Shown: in pieces, positions 27,564-37,407 of the stretch | How positions within the stretch are numbered: the stretch's first letter is position 1 | Layout of the letters: the number at the start of each line of letters is the position of its first letter | DNA from: Polaribacter ponticola | GTDB taxonomy: Bacteria > Bacteroidota > Bacteroidia > Flavobacteriales > Flavobacteriaceae | DNA: 64,000 nucleotides | NCBI RefSeq assembly: GCF_026191475.2 | Contig: NZ_JAOSLC020000003.1 | Coordinates: forward strand, 1,023,001-1,087,000 | Reading direction: 5' to 3' | The notes under the pieces: model-generated | The model's database searches: none | What the model was told of the DNA's origin: nothing | Seen by the model: only the letters and a program-made list of their open reading frames with translations | Translations under genes and position numbers: made by a program

Positions 27564-28823
27564 TTATAACAATCCTTTTAAAATCGAAACCATTCTGTAA
27601 ACATCTTCAAAACTATTATACATTGGCACAGGTGCGCAACGAATAACGTCTGGTTCTCGCCAATCTGTAATAATATTGTTTTCGGTTAGTTTTTTATGTA
27701 AACTTTTATTCGCATTTTTTACTTGAATAGATAATTGACAACCTCTTTCTTTTGGATTACTTGGTGTAATAATTTTTATATCATCAGAATCAATTTGATT
27801 GATTAAAAACTCAAAATATCCTGTTAGTTTTTCTGATTTTTTTCGCAATGCTTCCATTCCAACTTCATCAAACATATCTAATGAAGCTTTAATTGCCGCC
27901 ATTGATAATATTGGCGGATTTGATAATTGCCAACCTTCTGCTCCAGCCATAACATCAAATGGTTGACGCATATTAAATCGGGTTTCTTTGTTATGATTCC
28001 ACCAACCCGCAAAACGCGGTAAATCTTTATTGTGTGCGTGTTTTTCGTGAACGAATAATCCACCTAAACTTCCTGGTCCGGAATTTAAATATTTGTAGGT
28101 ACACCAAGCTGCAAAATCCACACCTGAATTGTGTAATTCTGGTGAAATATTTCCTGCTCCGTGTGCTAAATCGATTCCGACGACGCAATCTTTTGAATGA
28201 CCAATTTCTGCAATTCTTTTTAAATTTAAATATTGACCTGTGTAATAATTTACGCCACCAATTAACAATAAAGCTATTTCATCTCCTTGTTCAGAAACGA
28301 TGGTTTCTAAATCATCTATATTTAATAATTCTTCTCCTTTTCTTGGTTTCCATTCAATTACATCTTCTTCAGAAAAACCATGAAATTTTAATTGCGATTG
28401 TACCGCATATCTATCTGAAGGAAAAGCATCCGACTCAATAACAATTTTATATTTTGTTTTTGTTGGTCTGTAAAACGAAACCATTAACAAATGAAGATTG
28501 GTTGTAAGTGTATTCATAACCACAACTTCAATTGGTTTTGCGCCTACAATTTTAGCCATATTTCCAGTAAGAAACTCATGATAAGGCATCCAAGGGTTTT
28601 TGGCTTCAAAATGACCTTCTACTCCGTAATTTGCCCAATCATCTAATTCTTGTTGAATATATTCTTTGGTAGCTTTTGGTTGTAACCCTAAAGAGTTTCC
28701 TGTAAAATAAAGCCAATTATTCCCCTTTTTGTCTTTAGGAATATGAAATCGATTTCGTAAATAAGATAGTTTATCTTCCTTATCTTGTTGTTGCGCGAAT
28801 TGTAAAGTGTTTTGATATTTCAT
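27564..28823 (-). CDS. kynU: Kynureninase
   Basis: The 419-residue PLP enzyme cleaves 3-hydroxykynurenine to 3-hydroxyanthranilate and alanine. Key stretches are YFTGNSLGLQPKATKEYI, VVMNTLTTNLHLLM, the PLP aspartate region VGIDLAHGAGNISPEL and the PLP lysine in FAAWCTYKYLNSGPGSLGG, with ending DWREPDVIRCAPVPMYNSF. It is the first gene of the minus-strand operon, so the promoter should lie in 28824-28975. The tryptophan 2,3-dioxygenase and formamidase that would feed it are not in this window. Confidence 0.95.
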   Translation of the reverse strand: MKYQNTLQFAQQQDKEDKLSYLRNRFHIPKDKKGNNWLYFTGNSLGLQPKATKEYIQQELDDWANYGVEGHFEAKNPWMPYHEFLTGNMAKIVGAKPIEVVVMNTLTTNLHLLMVSFYRPTKTKYKIVIESDAFPSDRYAVQSQLKFHGFSEEDVIEWKPRKGEELLNIDDLETIVSEQGDEIALLLIGGVNYYTGQYLNLKRIAEIGHSKDCVVGIDLAHGAGNISPELHNSGVDFAAWCTYKYLNSGPGSLGGLFVHEKHAHNKDLPRFAGWWNHNKETRFNMRQPFDVMAGAEGWQLSNPPILSMAAIKASLDMFDEVGMEALRKKSEKLTGYFEFLINQIDSDDIKIITPSNPKERGCQLSIQVKNANKSLHKKLTENNIITDWREPDVIRCAPVPMYNSFEDVYRMVSILKGLL

Positions 28824-28975
28824 TAAATAAAAAAATGATTGTCTTCAAATATAAAACAATCATTTTTAGATTTCAATTTTAAGCAACATATTTAACAGAA
28901 AAAACACCCTCTTTTTTCGTCTCAATTTACAAATAACAAAAGCTTTAGTTTTGTATTTTAGCAAAAAACATTTCA

Positions 28976-30163
28976 ATGAAAATAATAAAATATTTTTCTC
29001 TATTATTATTTATTGGTTTTATTTCTTGTGAAAAAGAAACAATAAATATTTCCGAATTAGAAAATATTCATGCTACTATAAAAGCTGAATTCGCACCTGA
29101 TAAGAGAGTTGAGTTATTTGATGTTAATTTTGAATTATCAGATAATCAATTAATTTTAGAAGGAGAAACAACTTCTAAAAAAGCTTTTTCTATTCTCATA
29201 GATAGTTTGAATCATAGAAAATTAAAGCTTACAAATAATGTACGTGTTTTACCAGATTCTGCTGTTGGTGATTTAAAGTATGCAATTGCTAGAAATTCTG
29301 TAATAAACATACGTTCTAAACCTAAACATTCTGCGGAATTAGGCACACAAGGTATACTAGGAATGCCTTTAAAAGTACTAGATAAAAAAGGAGATTTCTA
29401 TCGAGTACAAACTCCTGACAATTATATTTCTTGGGTTGATAAAGGCGGAATTACAAGAATGAATAAAGAAGATTTTGATACTTGGAATTACCGAAAGAAA
29501 ATAATATTTACCAAAAATTTTGGATATGTTTACGCTAAAAGGGATGAAAATTCTCAAATTATTTCTGATATTACTTTAGGAGGAGTATTAAAATATATAG
29601 CTTTCCATAAAGATTTTATAGAAGTTAAATATCCTGATGAAAGAAAAGGTTTTGTAAAAAGAAACGAAGCTACCTTATTCGAATCTTGGCTTACTAACTT
29701 AGAAGTAACACAAAACAATATAGAAAATGTTGCAAAAAAAATGGATGGTTTCCCTTATTTATGGGGAGGAACTTCTAGCAAAGGAATAGATTGTAGTGGT
29801 TTTACTAAAATGGTCTATTTAATGAATGGTTTTATAATACCAAGAGATGCATCACAACAAGTTAATGCTGGTAAAACCGTAGATTCTGATTTAGAATTTA
29901 ATGATTTAGAAAAAGGAGATTTATTATTCTTTGGTACAAAAGCAACTAAAGAAAAGAAACAACGTGTTGTGCATGTTGGTATTTGGTTAGGAAACGATAA
30001 AATGGAATTTATTCACGCTTCTGGGAACGTTCATTTAAGTTCTATGGATAAAAATCATACTAAGTATGATGAATTTAATAAGAATAGATATTTAGGAAGT
30101 AAACGCTACTTAGGTGTAAAAGATGAAATGATTATTAATTTGAAAGAGAAAATTAAGCTCTAA
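28976..30163 (+). CDS. SH3 and NlpC/P60 domain lipoprotein (C40 peptidase)
   Basis: The 395-residue protein has a lipobox (LLLFIGFISCEKE). Bacterial SH3-like regions (about 105-240) include RNSVINIRSKPKHSAELGTQ. The C40 peptidase domain (about 245-375) carries the catalytic Cys in GGTSSKGIDCSGFTKMVY and the His in RVVHVGIWLG. Such enzymes cut peptide stems of peptidoglycan, here from a membrane-anchored position. A TAGTTTTG box at 28946-28953 fits the Bacteroidota -7 element, but no clear -33 partner is seen. Confidence 0.9.
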   Translation: MKIIKYFSLLLFIGFISCEKETINISELENIHATIKAEFAPDKRVELFDVNFELSDNQLILEGETTSKKAFSILIDSLNHRKLKLTNNVRVLPDSAVGDLKYAIARNSVINIRSKPKHSAELGTQGILGMPLKVLDKKGDFYRVQTPDNYISWVDKGGITRMNKEDFDTWNYRKKIIFTKNFGYVYAKRDENSQIISDITLGGVLKYIAFHKDFIEVKYPDERKGFVKRNEATLFESWLTNLEVTQNNIENVAKKMDGFPYLWGGTSSKGIDCSGFTKMVYLMNGFIIPRDASQQVNAGKTVDSDLEFNDLEKGDLLFFGTKATKEKKQRVVHVGIWLGNDKMEFIHASGNVHLSSMDKNHTKYDEFNKNRYLGSKRYLGVKDEMIINLKEKIKL

Positions 30164-30270
30164 GATATCTTTACAATAAAGACTGTTAAAATAATCTTTT
30201 TTTAATAATGTGGGATTGCCATTGTTTACAAAAAAGTAAACTTTGCAATAACAAAATGTTTGCAAACATG

Positions 30271-30438
30271 TTTAGCCCTGATTGAAGTGGCATCCCTTTT
30301 TATTACTAAAATAAATAAGCGTCATTGCTAGGAACGAAGCAATCTGTTTTTAATTATGAGATTGCCACAGTTTACAAAAAAGTAAACTTCGCAATGACAG
30401 AAAATAAAAAGATATAACGAAAAGCAGGAAATAGCTTC
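30271..30438. repeat. Variable-hairpin intergenic repeat, copy C, with nested insert
   Basis: The left arm TTTAGCCCTGATTGAAGTGG and GCATCC, and the right arm GATATAACGAAAAGCAGGAA and ATAGCTTC, are conserved with copy B. Between them CTTTTTATT can pair with AATAAAAAG, and the loop holds two GATTGC/AATGAC repeats. The apical part therefore appears to have received an insertion. Confidence 0.65.
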
Positions 30439-30477
30439 AAAAAAATATCCTTCAATTTAAAAACTGAAGGATATTTA
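30438..30477 (-). terminator. Rho-independent terminator of serA
   Basis: AAATATCCTTCA and TGAAGGATATTT form a 12-bp stem with a 10-base loop, followed on the minus strand by seven T. It is 58 bp downstream of the serB-serA stop. Confidence 0.75.
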
Positions 30478-30534
30478 TAATATTTAATTTTAATAAAAAG
30501 ATTGCTTCGTTCCTCGCAATGACGTATATTAAGG

Positions 30535-32427
30535 TTAATACAAAACTCTAAACTTAATTGTTCCTTCTATTTTTCTTAATTCATCTAAAACCTCTGTGTT
30601 ATATTCTTTGTCTAAATCTGTAATTACATAACCAACTTTAGGATCTGTAGATAAAAACTGACCGTTAATATTTAAATCATATTCAGCTAAAACCTTATTA
30701 ATTTTTGCCATAACGCCAGGAACATTTTTATGAATGTGTAAGAATCTGTGCGCTTTTGTTTGTCTTGGTAATCGAATATTTGGGAAGTTTACAGCATCTA
30801 CTGTATTCCCAGAATTAATATAAGCCATAATTTTACTTGGAACAAAATCTGCAATATCTCTTTGCGCTTCTTCTGTACTTCCACCAACGTGTGGTGTTAA
30901 AATTACGTTTGGCAATCCTTTTAATTCGGTAAAAAACTCACCATTTTTCCTTGGTTCTTCAGGATAAACATCTACTGCTGTTCCTGCAATTTTACCTGAT
31001 TTTAAAGCTGCTACTAAAGCAGGAATATCAACCACAAAACCACGAGAAAGATTTACTAAATGTGCACCGTCTTTCATTTGAGAAATTTCTTTTTCTCCGA
31101 AGAAATTTTTATTTGCAGCATTATCATCAACATGTAAAGTTACTACATCTGAAAGTGCTAATAAATCTGATAATTCATCTACTTTAGTTGCGTTTCCTAA
31201 TGCTAATTTGTCTTCAACATCATAATAATATACGTCCATTCCTAGCGCTTCTGCTAAAATTGATAATTGCTTACCAATATTACCATAACCAACAATACCT
31301 AGTTTTTTACCACGAACTTCTCTAGAACCTTCTGCTGTTTTATTCCATTGACCGTTATGAATTTCTGTGCTTCGTTGAAAAACAGAACGCATTAACATAA
31401 TGATTTCTCCAATAGCTAATTCTACTACAGAACGTGTATTACTATATGGTGCATTAAAAACTACAATTCCGTTTTCTTTACACGCTTCTAAATCTATTTG
31501 CTTTGTACCGATACAAAATGCTGAAACCACCATTAATTTTTCAGCTGCATTAACTACTTTTTGAGTAACATGTGTTTTAGATCGAATTCCTAAAACGTGT
31601 ACATCTTTTATTTTTTCAATTAATTCGTCTTCAGACAAACTTTTTGAAACTGTTTCTACTGTAAAACCATCTTTAGACAACTTCTTAAAAGCGTCTGAAT
31701 GTACGTTTTCTAACAATAAAATTTTAATTCTGTTCTTTGGGTATGAGATATTTCTTGGCAAATCGTTTACGTATAAAAATTCATCTAAATTAGGAGCAAT
31801 ATGGTCTGCATTTTCTGTCGTTTTTTCTCTTGATACATTTTCTGTGTAGGCAAAAAACTTATCTGCTACACCAGCTTCTCGAGTTACATAATCGCTATAA
31901 CCATCTCCAATAACTTGTATTTCTCCGTCTAAATTCATGTCTTTTAAACATTGTATTTTTCCGTTGTGTTGAGAAAGTGGGTTATTAGCATCAAAGCTAA
32001 TAATTTTCCCTTCATTATCAAATTCAAAAGTATTTGCAAATACTCTTTCTGTAGGAATATTGTATGCCGCAACAATTGGATCTATAAACTCTTTAAATCC
32101 ACAGGAAATCACATAAATATCTTCTGCAAATTCTTCAAAAAACTCTTTGTTACTTTCTATAGATTTTGAAACCTGCTTCTTTAAAGCTTCTACTAAACCA
32201 TCTAAATCAGACTTATTAGCTTCTAATAAATTAATTCTACGTTCTAAAGATTCTGTAAAAGAGATTTCCCCGTCAATTCCTAAATTAGTAATATCAATTA
32301 TTTCTTGAATAATTTCTTCTTTTTTAGGATTATTTTGCAAAGTAATTTCAGCTAAAACATCTAGTGCTTCTACACGCGTTAATGTACTATCAAAATCAAA
32401 AATATAATTTCTTTTTGTGCTAATCAT
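30535..32427 (-). CDS. serA: Phosphoserine phosphatase-phosphoglycerate dehydrogenase fusion
   Basis: The 630-residue protein joins two serine-biosynthesis enzymes. Residues 1-220 are a HAD phosphatase (YIFDFDSTLTRVEALD, VISCGFKEFIDPIV, QVIGDGYSDYVTREAG), like SerB. Residues about 230-630 are D-3-phosphoglycerate dehydrogenase (GIRSKTHVTQKVVNA, LGIVGYGNIGKQLSILAEAL, LVNLSRGFVVDIPALV, ILTPHVGGSTEEAQ) with a C-terminal ACT-like domain. Steps one and three of serine synthesis are thus on one chain, while SerC, step two, is not here. The fusion is seen in other Flavobacteriia. Feedback by serine through the ACT domain is plausible. Confidence 0.93.
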   Translation of the reverse strand: MISTKRNYIFDFDSTLTRVEALDVLAEITLQNNPKKEEIIQEIIDITNLGIDGEISFTESLERRINLLEANKSDLDGLVEALKKQVSKSIESNKEFFEEFAEDIYVISCGFKEFIDPIVAAYNIPTERVFANTFEFDNEGKIISFDANNPLSQHNGKIQCLKDMNLDGEIQVIGDGYSDYVTREAGVADKFFAYTENVSREKTTENADHIAPNLDEFLYVNDLPRNISYPKNRIKILLLENVHSDAFKKLSKDGFTVETVSKSLSEDELIEKIKDVHVLGIRSKTHVTQKVVNAAEKLMVVSAFCIGTKQIDLEACKENGIVVFNAPYSNTRSVVELAIGEIIMLMRSVFQRSTEIHNGQWNKTAEGSREVRGKKLGIVGYGNIGKQLSILAEALGMDVYYYDVEDKLALGNATKVDELSDLLALSDVVTLHVDDNAANKNFFGEKEISQMKDGAHLVNLSRGFVVDIPALVAALKSGKIAGTAVDVYPEEPRKNGEFFTELKGLPNVILTPHVGGSTEEAQRDIADFVPSKIMAYINSGNTVDAVNFPNIRLPRQTKAHRFLHIHKNVPGVMAKINKVLAEYDLNINGQFLSTDPKVGYVITDLDKEYNTEVLDELRKIEGTIKFRVLY

Positions 32428-32584
32428 TTTTTTAAAATCTTAGATCATTTATAGACTGTAAATCTACAAATATAGTAGAAATTAAGGAAGCTATTTTATA
32501 GTTTTGCGATATCTGTTTTATTTGGCATTATAATTAAAACACATTACCAAAATAAAATATTTTGTGCTTAAAAATTATGAAATC

Positions 32585-33386
32585 CTAAAGAAATAACCAC
32601 CAAACAATTGGCAACGCTTCAACAAAAAAAGAACTATAGTATTTAGACTGGTCTATTTTGGCTCTCATTAAGAGTAATATCACTAAAAAAAGAACATCAT
32701 AAAAGGTGTTTTTACAATACTTAAAGGAGAGAACAAATATTCTAAAACAAGTGCAAAAATCATTAATGTTAAACCTAATTTCTTCGTTTTTTCTACGCCT
32801 ATTTTTTTGGGAATTGTTTGCAGAGAAATAGCATCGTATTTTACATCTCTAATATCAAAAGGAAGTATTAAAACCACCACAATTAAAAAGCGTTGCATTG
32901 CCAAGAAAATTACATTTAATGTAATTTCAACATCAGAATTCACAACAGGAATCAATACAGTAAAACCAGCCCAAACCAAAGCAACAACAACTATTTTAAG
33001 AAAACTAACTTGTCTTAAATTTTTATGGAATCCGCTTAAAAACGGAACCGCATACAACAAAGTTAATATTTCTAAAGGAATACAATACAACAGTGTTTTT
33101 AGAGAAATTTGAGAAACAAAATAACACATGGCTAAAAAGCAGAAAAAAGAAAATATTTGAATAATTTTTAATCCGTTTGTTAAACTTCTGTGATGCAATT
33201 TTGCCACACCTGCAAACTTTACAAAATTATAACCCGTAATTGTGCTAAAAAAATAAAAAAATTTAGATTTTCGTTATACGGTAATCCTAAATAAAACTCG
33301 GTAACTCTAACCAAAGCATACACAGCTAAAGCTACGTGAATACTAGCATTTAAGTAAAAATCTAACACCGATTTTAAGATCTTCAT
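32585..33386 (-). CDS. UbiA-like membrane protein (two frameshifts in this sequence)
   Basis: The repaired protein is about 267 residues with eight or so membrane segments. Start is MKILKSVLDFYLNASIHVAL, with ITGYNFVKFAGVAKLHHRSL in the middle, and LPFDIRDVKYD plus TIPKKIGVEKTKKLGLTLM, which resemble the second aspartate motif of UbiA prenyltransferases. The expected first NDxxD motif is weak or absent, so substrate and activity are uncertain. The frame breaks at A runs 33247-33253 and 32685-32691, each seven where eight would restore it. It is divergent from gcvP. Confidence 0.72.
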
Positions 33387-33550
33387 TTCACAAAAATAAC
33401 CTTTCTGTTCATAACCTTTATAATTCGTTAATAATTAACTGCTTTTATCTTCTTTTTTGGACATAAATTATCTATAAAAATTCCTATTTTTGAGACCTGT
33501 AAAAAGCAGAACTATAACGATTGAAATTAGCAACAATTAACAACTAAAAA

Positions 33551-36392
33551 ATGAATACAAATTCGTTTCAATTAAGGCATATTGGTCCTAACCAAGATGA
33601 ACAAAAAAATGTTAGCTACCATTAAGGCTAATGATATAGATCAATTAATTTTAGAAACCATACCTGATGATATTCGTTTAAAAAACGAATTAGATTTAGA
33701 ACCGGCAATGAGCGAATATGAGTATTTAGCACATATTAAAGCATTGTCTGAAAAAAATTCTGTGTTTAAATCTTACATTGGTCTTGGATATCACGAAGCT
33801 ATTGTGCCTAGTGTTATACAACGTAATATTTTAGAAAACCCAGGTTGGTATACAGCTTATACGCCTTACCAAGCAGAAATTGCACAAGGTAGATTAGAAG
33901 CTTTGTTAAATTACCAAACAATGGTTTGCGATTTAACAGGAATGGAACTTGCAAACGCCTCTTTATTAGACGAAAGTACTGCTACTGCAGAAGCAATGGC
34001 ACTATTATTTAATGTTAGAGAAAGAGCAAAGAAAAAAGCAGGAGCAAATAAATTCTTTGTTTCCGAAGAAATATTGCCTCAAAATCTATCTGTTTTACAA
34101 ACACGTTCTACACCTATTGGAATTGAATTAGTTGTTGGAAACCACGAAGAATTTGATTTTGCTGATGATTTTTTCGGAGCAATTTTACAATATCCTGGTA
34201 AACATGGTCAAGTTAACGACTATACAAGTTTCGTTGCAAAAGCAAATGAAAACAATATAAAAGTAGCAGTTGCAGCTGATATTTTATCATTAGTAAAGTT
34301 AAAAGCACCTGCAGAATTTGGTGTAGATGTTGTAGTTGGTACAACGCAACGTTTCGGAATTCCGTTAGGTTACGGTGGTCCTCACGCAGGATATTTTGCT
34401 ACTAAAGAAGCTTACAAAAGAAGTATTCCTGGTCGTATTATTGGTGTTACTAAATGTAAAAACGGTAAACGTGCTTTAAGAATGGCTTTACAAACTAGAG
34501 AGCAACATATTAAACGTGAAAAAGCAACTTCTAACATTTGTACTGCTCAAGTTTTATTAGCTGTTATGGCAGGAATGTATGCTGTGTATCATGGTAAAGA
34601 TGGATTAAAATATATTGCTGATAGAGTTCACTCTTCAACAGTTACTATAGCAAATGCTTTAACTAGTTTAGGGTTTGAGCAAACAAACACATCGTTTTTT
34701 GATACGATTACTGTAAATGTTGATGCTAAAAAATTAAAAGCAATTGCTGAAGAAAATAACATTAACTTTAATTATATTGATGATAATACGGTTTCTATTT
34801 CTATAAATGAAACAGTTTCTTTAAAAGAAATTAATGAAATTGTAGATTGTTTTAAATTGGCTTTTAATGTTGATGAAACGCCTGTTACCACACTTTCTAC
34901 TTCAGAAAAAATTACAGATAACCTTTTAAGAAACACATCGTTTTTAGACAACGAAATTTTTAACACATTCAGATCTGAAACAGATATGATGCGTTATATA
35001 AAGAAATTAGAGCGTAAAGATTTAGCATTAAATCATTCTATGATTTCTTTAGGATCTTGTACTATGAAACTAAATGCAGCTTCAGAGATGTTGCCATTAA
35101 GTAATCCTCAATGGGGAAATATACACCCTTTTGTGCCTTTAAATCAAGCAGAAGGATATCAAGAAGTTCTTAAAAAATTAGAGCATCAGTTAAATATTAT
35201 TACTGGTTTTGCTGGTACTTCTTTACAACCAAATTCTGGTGCACAAGGTGAGTTTGCTGGGTTGATGACTATTAGAGCGTATCATGAAGCTAATGGAGAT
35301 ACTAACAGAAACATTTGTTTAATTCCTGCTTCTGCACACGGTACAAATCCGGCTTCTGCAGTTATGGCTGGTATGAAGGTTGTAGTTACCAAAACAGACG
35401 AAAAAGGAAATATTGATGTAGAAGATTTACGTGCAAAAGCACTTTTACATAAAGACAACCTATCTGCTTTAATGGTTACATATCCTTCTACACACGGAGT
35501 GTATGAAAAAGCTATTATGGAAATCACACAGATTATTCATGATAATGGCGGACAAGTATATATGGATGGCGCAAACATGAACGCGCAAGTTGGTTTAACA
35601 AACCCTGCAACTATTGGTGCAGATGTTTGTCACTTAAACTTACACAAAACATTTGCCATTCCGCATGGTGGTGGTGGTCCTGGAGTTGGCCCAATTTGTG
35701 TGGCTCCACAATTAGTACCATTTTTACCTACAAATCCTATAATTGCAACCGGAGGAGAAAACGCAATTACAGCTATTTCTGCAGCGCCTTGGGGTTCTGC
35801 TTTGGCTTGCTTAATTTCTTACGGATATATTACAATGTTGGGTGCAGACGGATTGACAAATTCTACCAAAAACGCCATCTTAAACGCCAACTATATTAAA
35901 GAGCGCTTAAACGGACATTACCCAACTTTATATACGGGAGAAATGAACAGAGCTGCGCACGAAATGATTATTGATTGCCGTGATTTTAAACAAAAAGGAA
36001 TTGAAGTTGTAGATATTGCAAAGCGTTTAATGGACTATGGTTTTCATGCTCCAACCGTTTCTTTTCCTGTAGGTGGAACGATGATGATTGAGCCTACAGA
36101 ATCTGAATCTTTAGCCGAATTAGATCGTTTTTGTGATGCCATGATTTCTATTAGAAAAGAAATTTCTGAAGCTACAAAAGAAGACATAAACAACCCTTTA
36201 AAGAACGCACCACATACTCAAGAAATGTTAACTGCCGATGATTGGCAATTACCATATTCTAGAAAACAGGCTGCATTTCCTTTAGAATATATTGCCGATA
36301 ATAAATTTTGGCCTTCTGTTCGTAGAGTTGATGATGCTTTTGGAGATAGAAACCTAATTTGTTCTTGTAATCCAATTGAAGATTATATGTAA
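33551..36392 (+). CDS. gcvP: Glycine dehydrogenase, P protein (one frameshift near start)
   Basis: The 946-residue single-chain P protein decarboxylates glycine in the glycine cleavage system and loads the lipoyl arm of GcvH. Visible are SYIGLGYHEAIVPSVIQRN, ENPGWYTAYTPYQAEIAQGR, the PLP lysine in DVCHLNLHKTFAIPHGGGGPG, and the C-terminal SNPQWG, YPSTHGVYE. The true start is 33551 (MNTNSFQLRHIGPNQDEQ): a run of seven A at 33603-33609, one too many, breaks the frame there. A plausible TATTTTTG -7 box lies at 33485-33492. GcvT and GcvH are not in the window. Confidence 0.95.
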
Positions 36393-36416
36393 ACACTCAG
36401 TGTTTTTAAGTATTTT

Positions 36417-36447
36417 AAAACCGTTTCTTTGTGAAGCGGTTTTTTTT
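36417..36447 (+). terminator. Rho-independent terminator of gcvP
   Basis: AAAACCGTTTC and GAAGCGGTTTT form an 11-bp stem (one G-T pair) with a five-base loop and eight T after it on the plus strand. Confidence 0.88.
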
Positions 36448-36501
36448 GTTTTAAAATCAGGTGTTTCCTCAATTGATTTTTTAATTCAAAAAAACTAACT
36501 T

Positions 36502-36581
36502 CGCTAACTACGAATATAAGTCACTTGTGCTGAACTTGATTCAGTATTAAAACTGACGTCATATTCGTGTTGACGTTGCCA
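36502..36581. other. attC-like hairpin preceding a lone lipoprotein gene
   Basis: The segment begins with CGCTAAC and ends with GTTGCCA. Inside, CGAATAT (36511-36517) pairs with ATATTCG (36561-36567), with further pairing GTCA/TGAC and an inner CTGAA/TTCAG hairpin. The ATG of the lipoprotein follows six bases later. The layout resembles an integron attC site (RYYYAAC...GTTRRRY), but the box sequences fit the consensus only loosely, so this is a hypothesis. Confidence 0.3.
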
Positions 36582-36586
36582 AACAT

Positions 36587-37245
36587 ATGAGGAAGATACT
36601 TATACTATTCATTTTTTTAGGTCTTATTAATTGTAAAAATAATTCTGAAAACCCAATAATTGAAAATCTAAATAAAGATATAACATCAAAACAAGTTATT
36701 AAAAGAACTTTTTTTACCCATCTAAAGAATCATTTGAAAGAAAAAGATTAGTTAAAATTAACTTAACTAACATTAATATAAGTTTTAAAGAGTTAACCCA
36801 ATTAATTGAGGAAATTCGAAATAAAGATTCAATTCCATATTTGGAACTGAATAAAAATGATACAATACGAAAAATTATTCCTTTTCATTACAATGCTATT
36901 GGATTAGTTAAATTAAACAACATATTTCGAATAAATAAAGATTCAATTCTTATTGACAATCATTATTCAATTAATAACTTACCTAAATTATTAAAAACAT
37001 TTTATGAAAATAATGGCAAAAAACCAAACTATTCTGACAACCCTGAATCTCCAATAATCGAAATAAAAATTGATTCAAATAATAACACTTCTAACTTGAA
37101 TGAAATATTATTTAAATTAACCGAATTAATTGACAAATTAAATATTAAAAACCCAAGCACTATAAAAGCACGAATATTCTTGAATAATGAAATACTCATT
37201 CCTAGACCTGCTTCACCTAAACCTGAAATTTGCATATTTAATTAG
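36587..37245 (+). CDS. Lipoprotein of unknown function (one frameshift)
   Basis: The start MRKILILFIFLGLINCKNN is a lipoprotein signal with a cysteine at residue 16. A T run at 36709-36715, seven where eight would restore the frame, splits it; the repaired protein has about 220 residues with FFYPSKESFERKRLVKIN in the join. The C-terminus is IPRPASPKPEICIFN. I do not recognise the family; a weak likeness to the periplasmic part of ExbD-like proteins is not enough to name it. Base composition is as AT-rich as the rest. It looks like a single accessory gene. Confidence 0.6.
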
Positions 37246-37322
37246 GTAAAAAAACGTTTAGCAACAAAGAACTGAGTTAAAAACCAAACAAATTCTTCAT
37301 TAAATTTAGGCAATAGTCTTCT

Positions 37323-37380
37323 AGCATTGTTGAAGTAGAATAAATCTCCTTTGGTCGATTTATTTCCAATTCAACAAGCT
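37323..37380 (-). ncRNA. Candidate structured RNA downstream of the IS110 transposase
   Basis: AGC/GCT plus TTGTTGAA/TTCAACAA form an outer stem, and AATAAATC/GATTTATT an inner stem, separated by an internal loop (GTAG opposite TCCAA) and closed by a 10-base loop. No T run follows on the minus strand, so it is not a normal terminator. IS110-group elements carry a guide (bridge) RNA in a non-coding end; this hairpin with an internal loop is a candidate, or a structured target site. Confidence 0.35.
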
Positions 37381-37407
37381 AAAATTATCATTATAATTTT
37401 TATTTTT

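Larger units (their letters stand above)
30213..30524. repeat. Cluster of GATTGC/AATGAC repeats between C40 peptidase and serA
   Basis: Five related elements lie here in both orientations: GGATTGCC...TTTGCAAT (30213-30249), CGTCATTGC...GAAGCAATCT (30320-30345), GATTGCC...CGCAATGAC (30360-30399), and GATTGCTTCG...CAATGACG (30500-30524), plus the arms of repeat copy C. They occupy the 370-bp gene-free gap. The first and third share GTTTACAAAAAAGTAAAC, an internal palindrome. No gene is seen. Confidence 0.65.

Noticed and set aside
32683..33207. The 174-residue membrane frame as a complete gene
   Set aside because: Conserved sequence continues on both sides in other frames after seven-A runs, giving a full-length UbiA-like protein.
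33485..33550. Glycine riboswitch ahead of gcvP
   Set aside because: The leader is short and AT-rich with no tandem aptamer-like fold; only a possible -7 box is visible.
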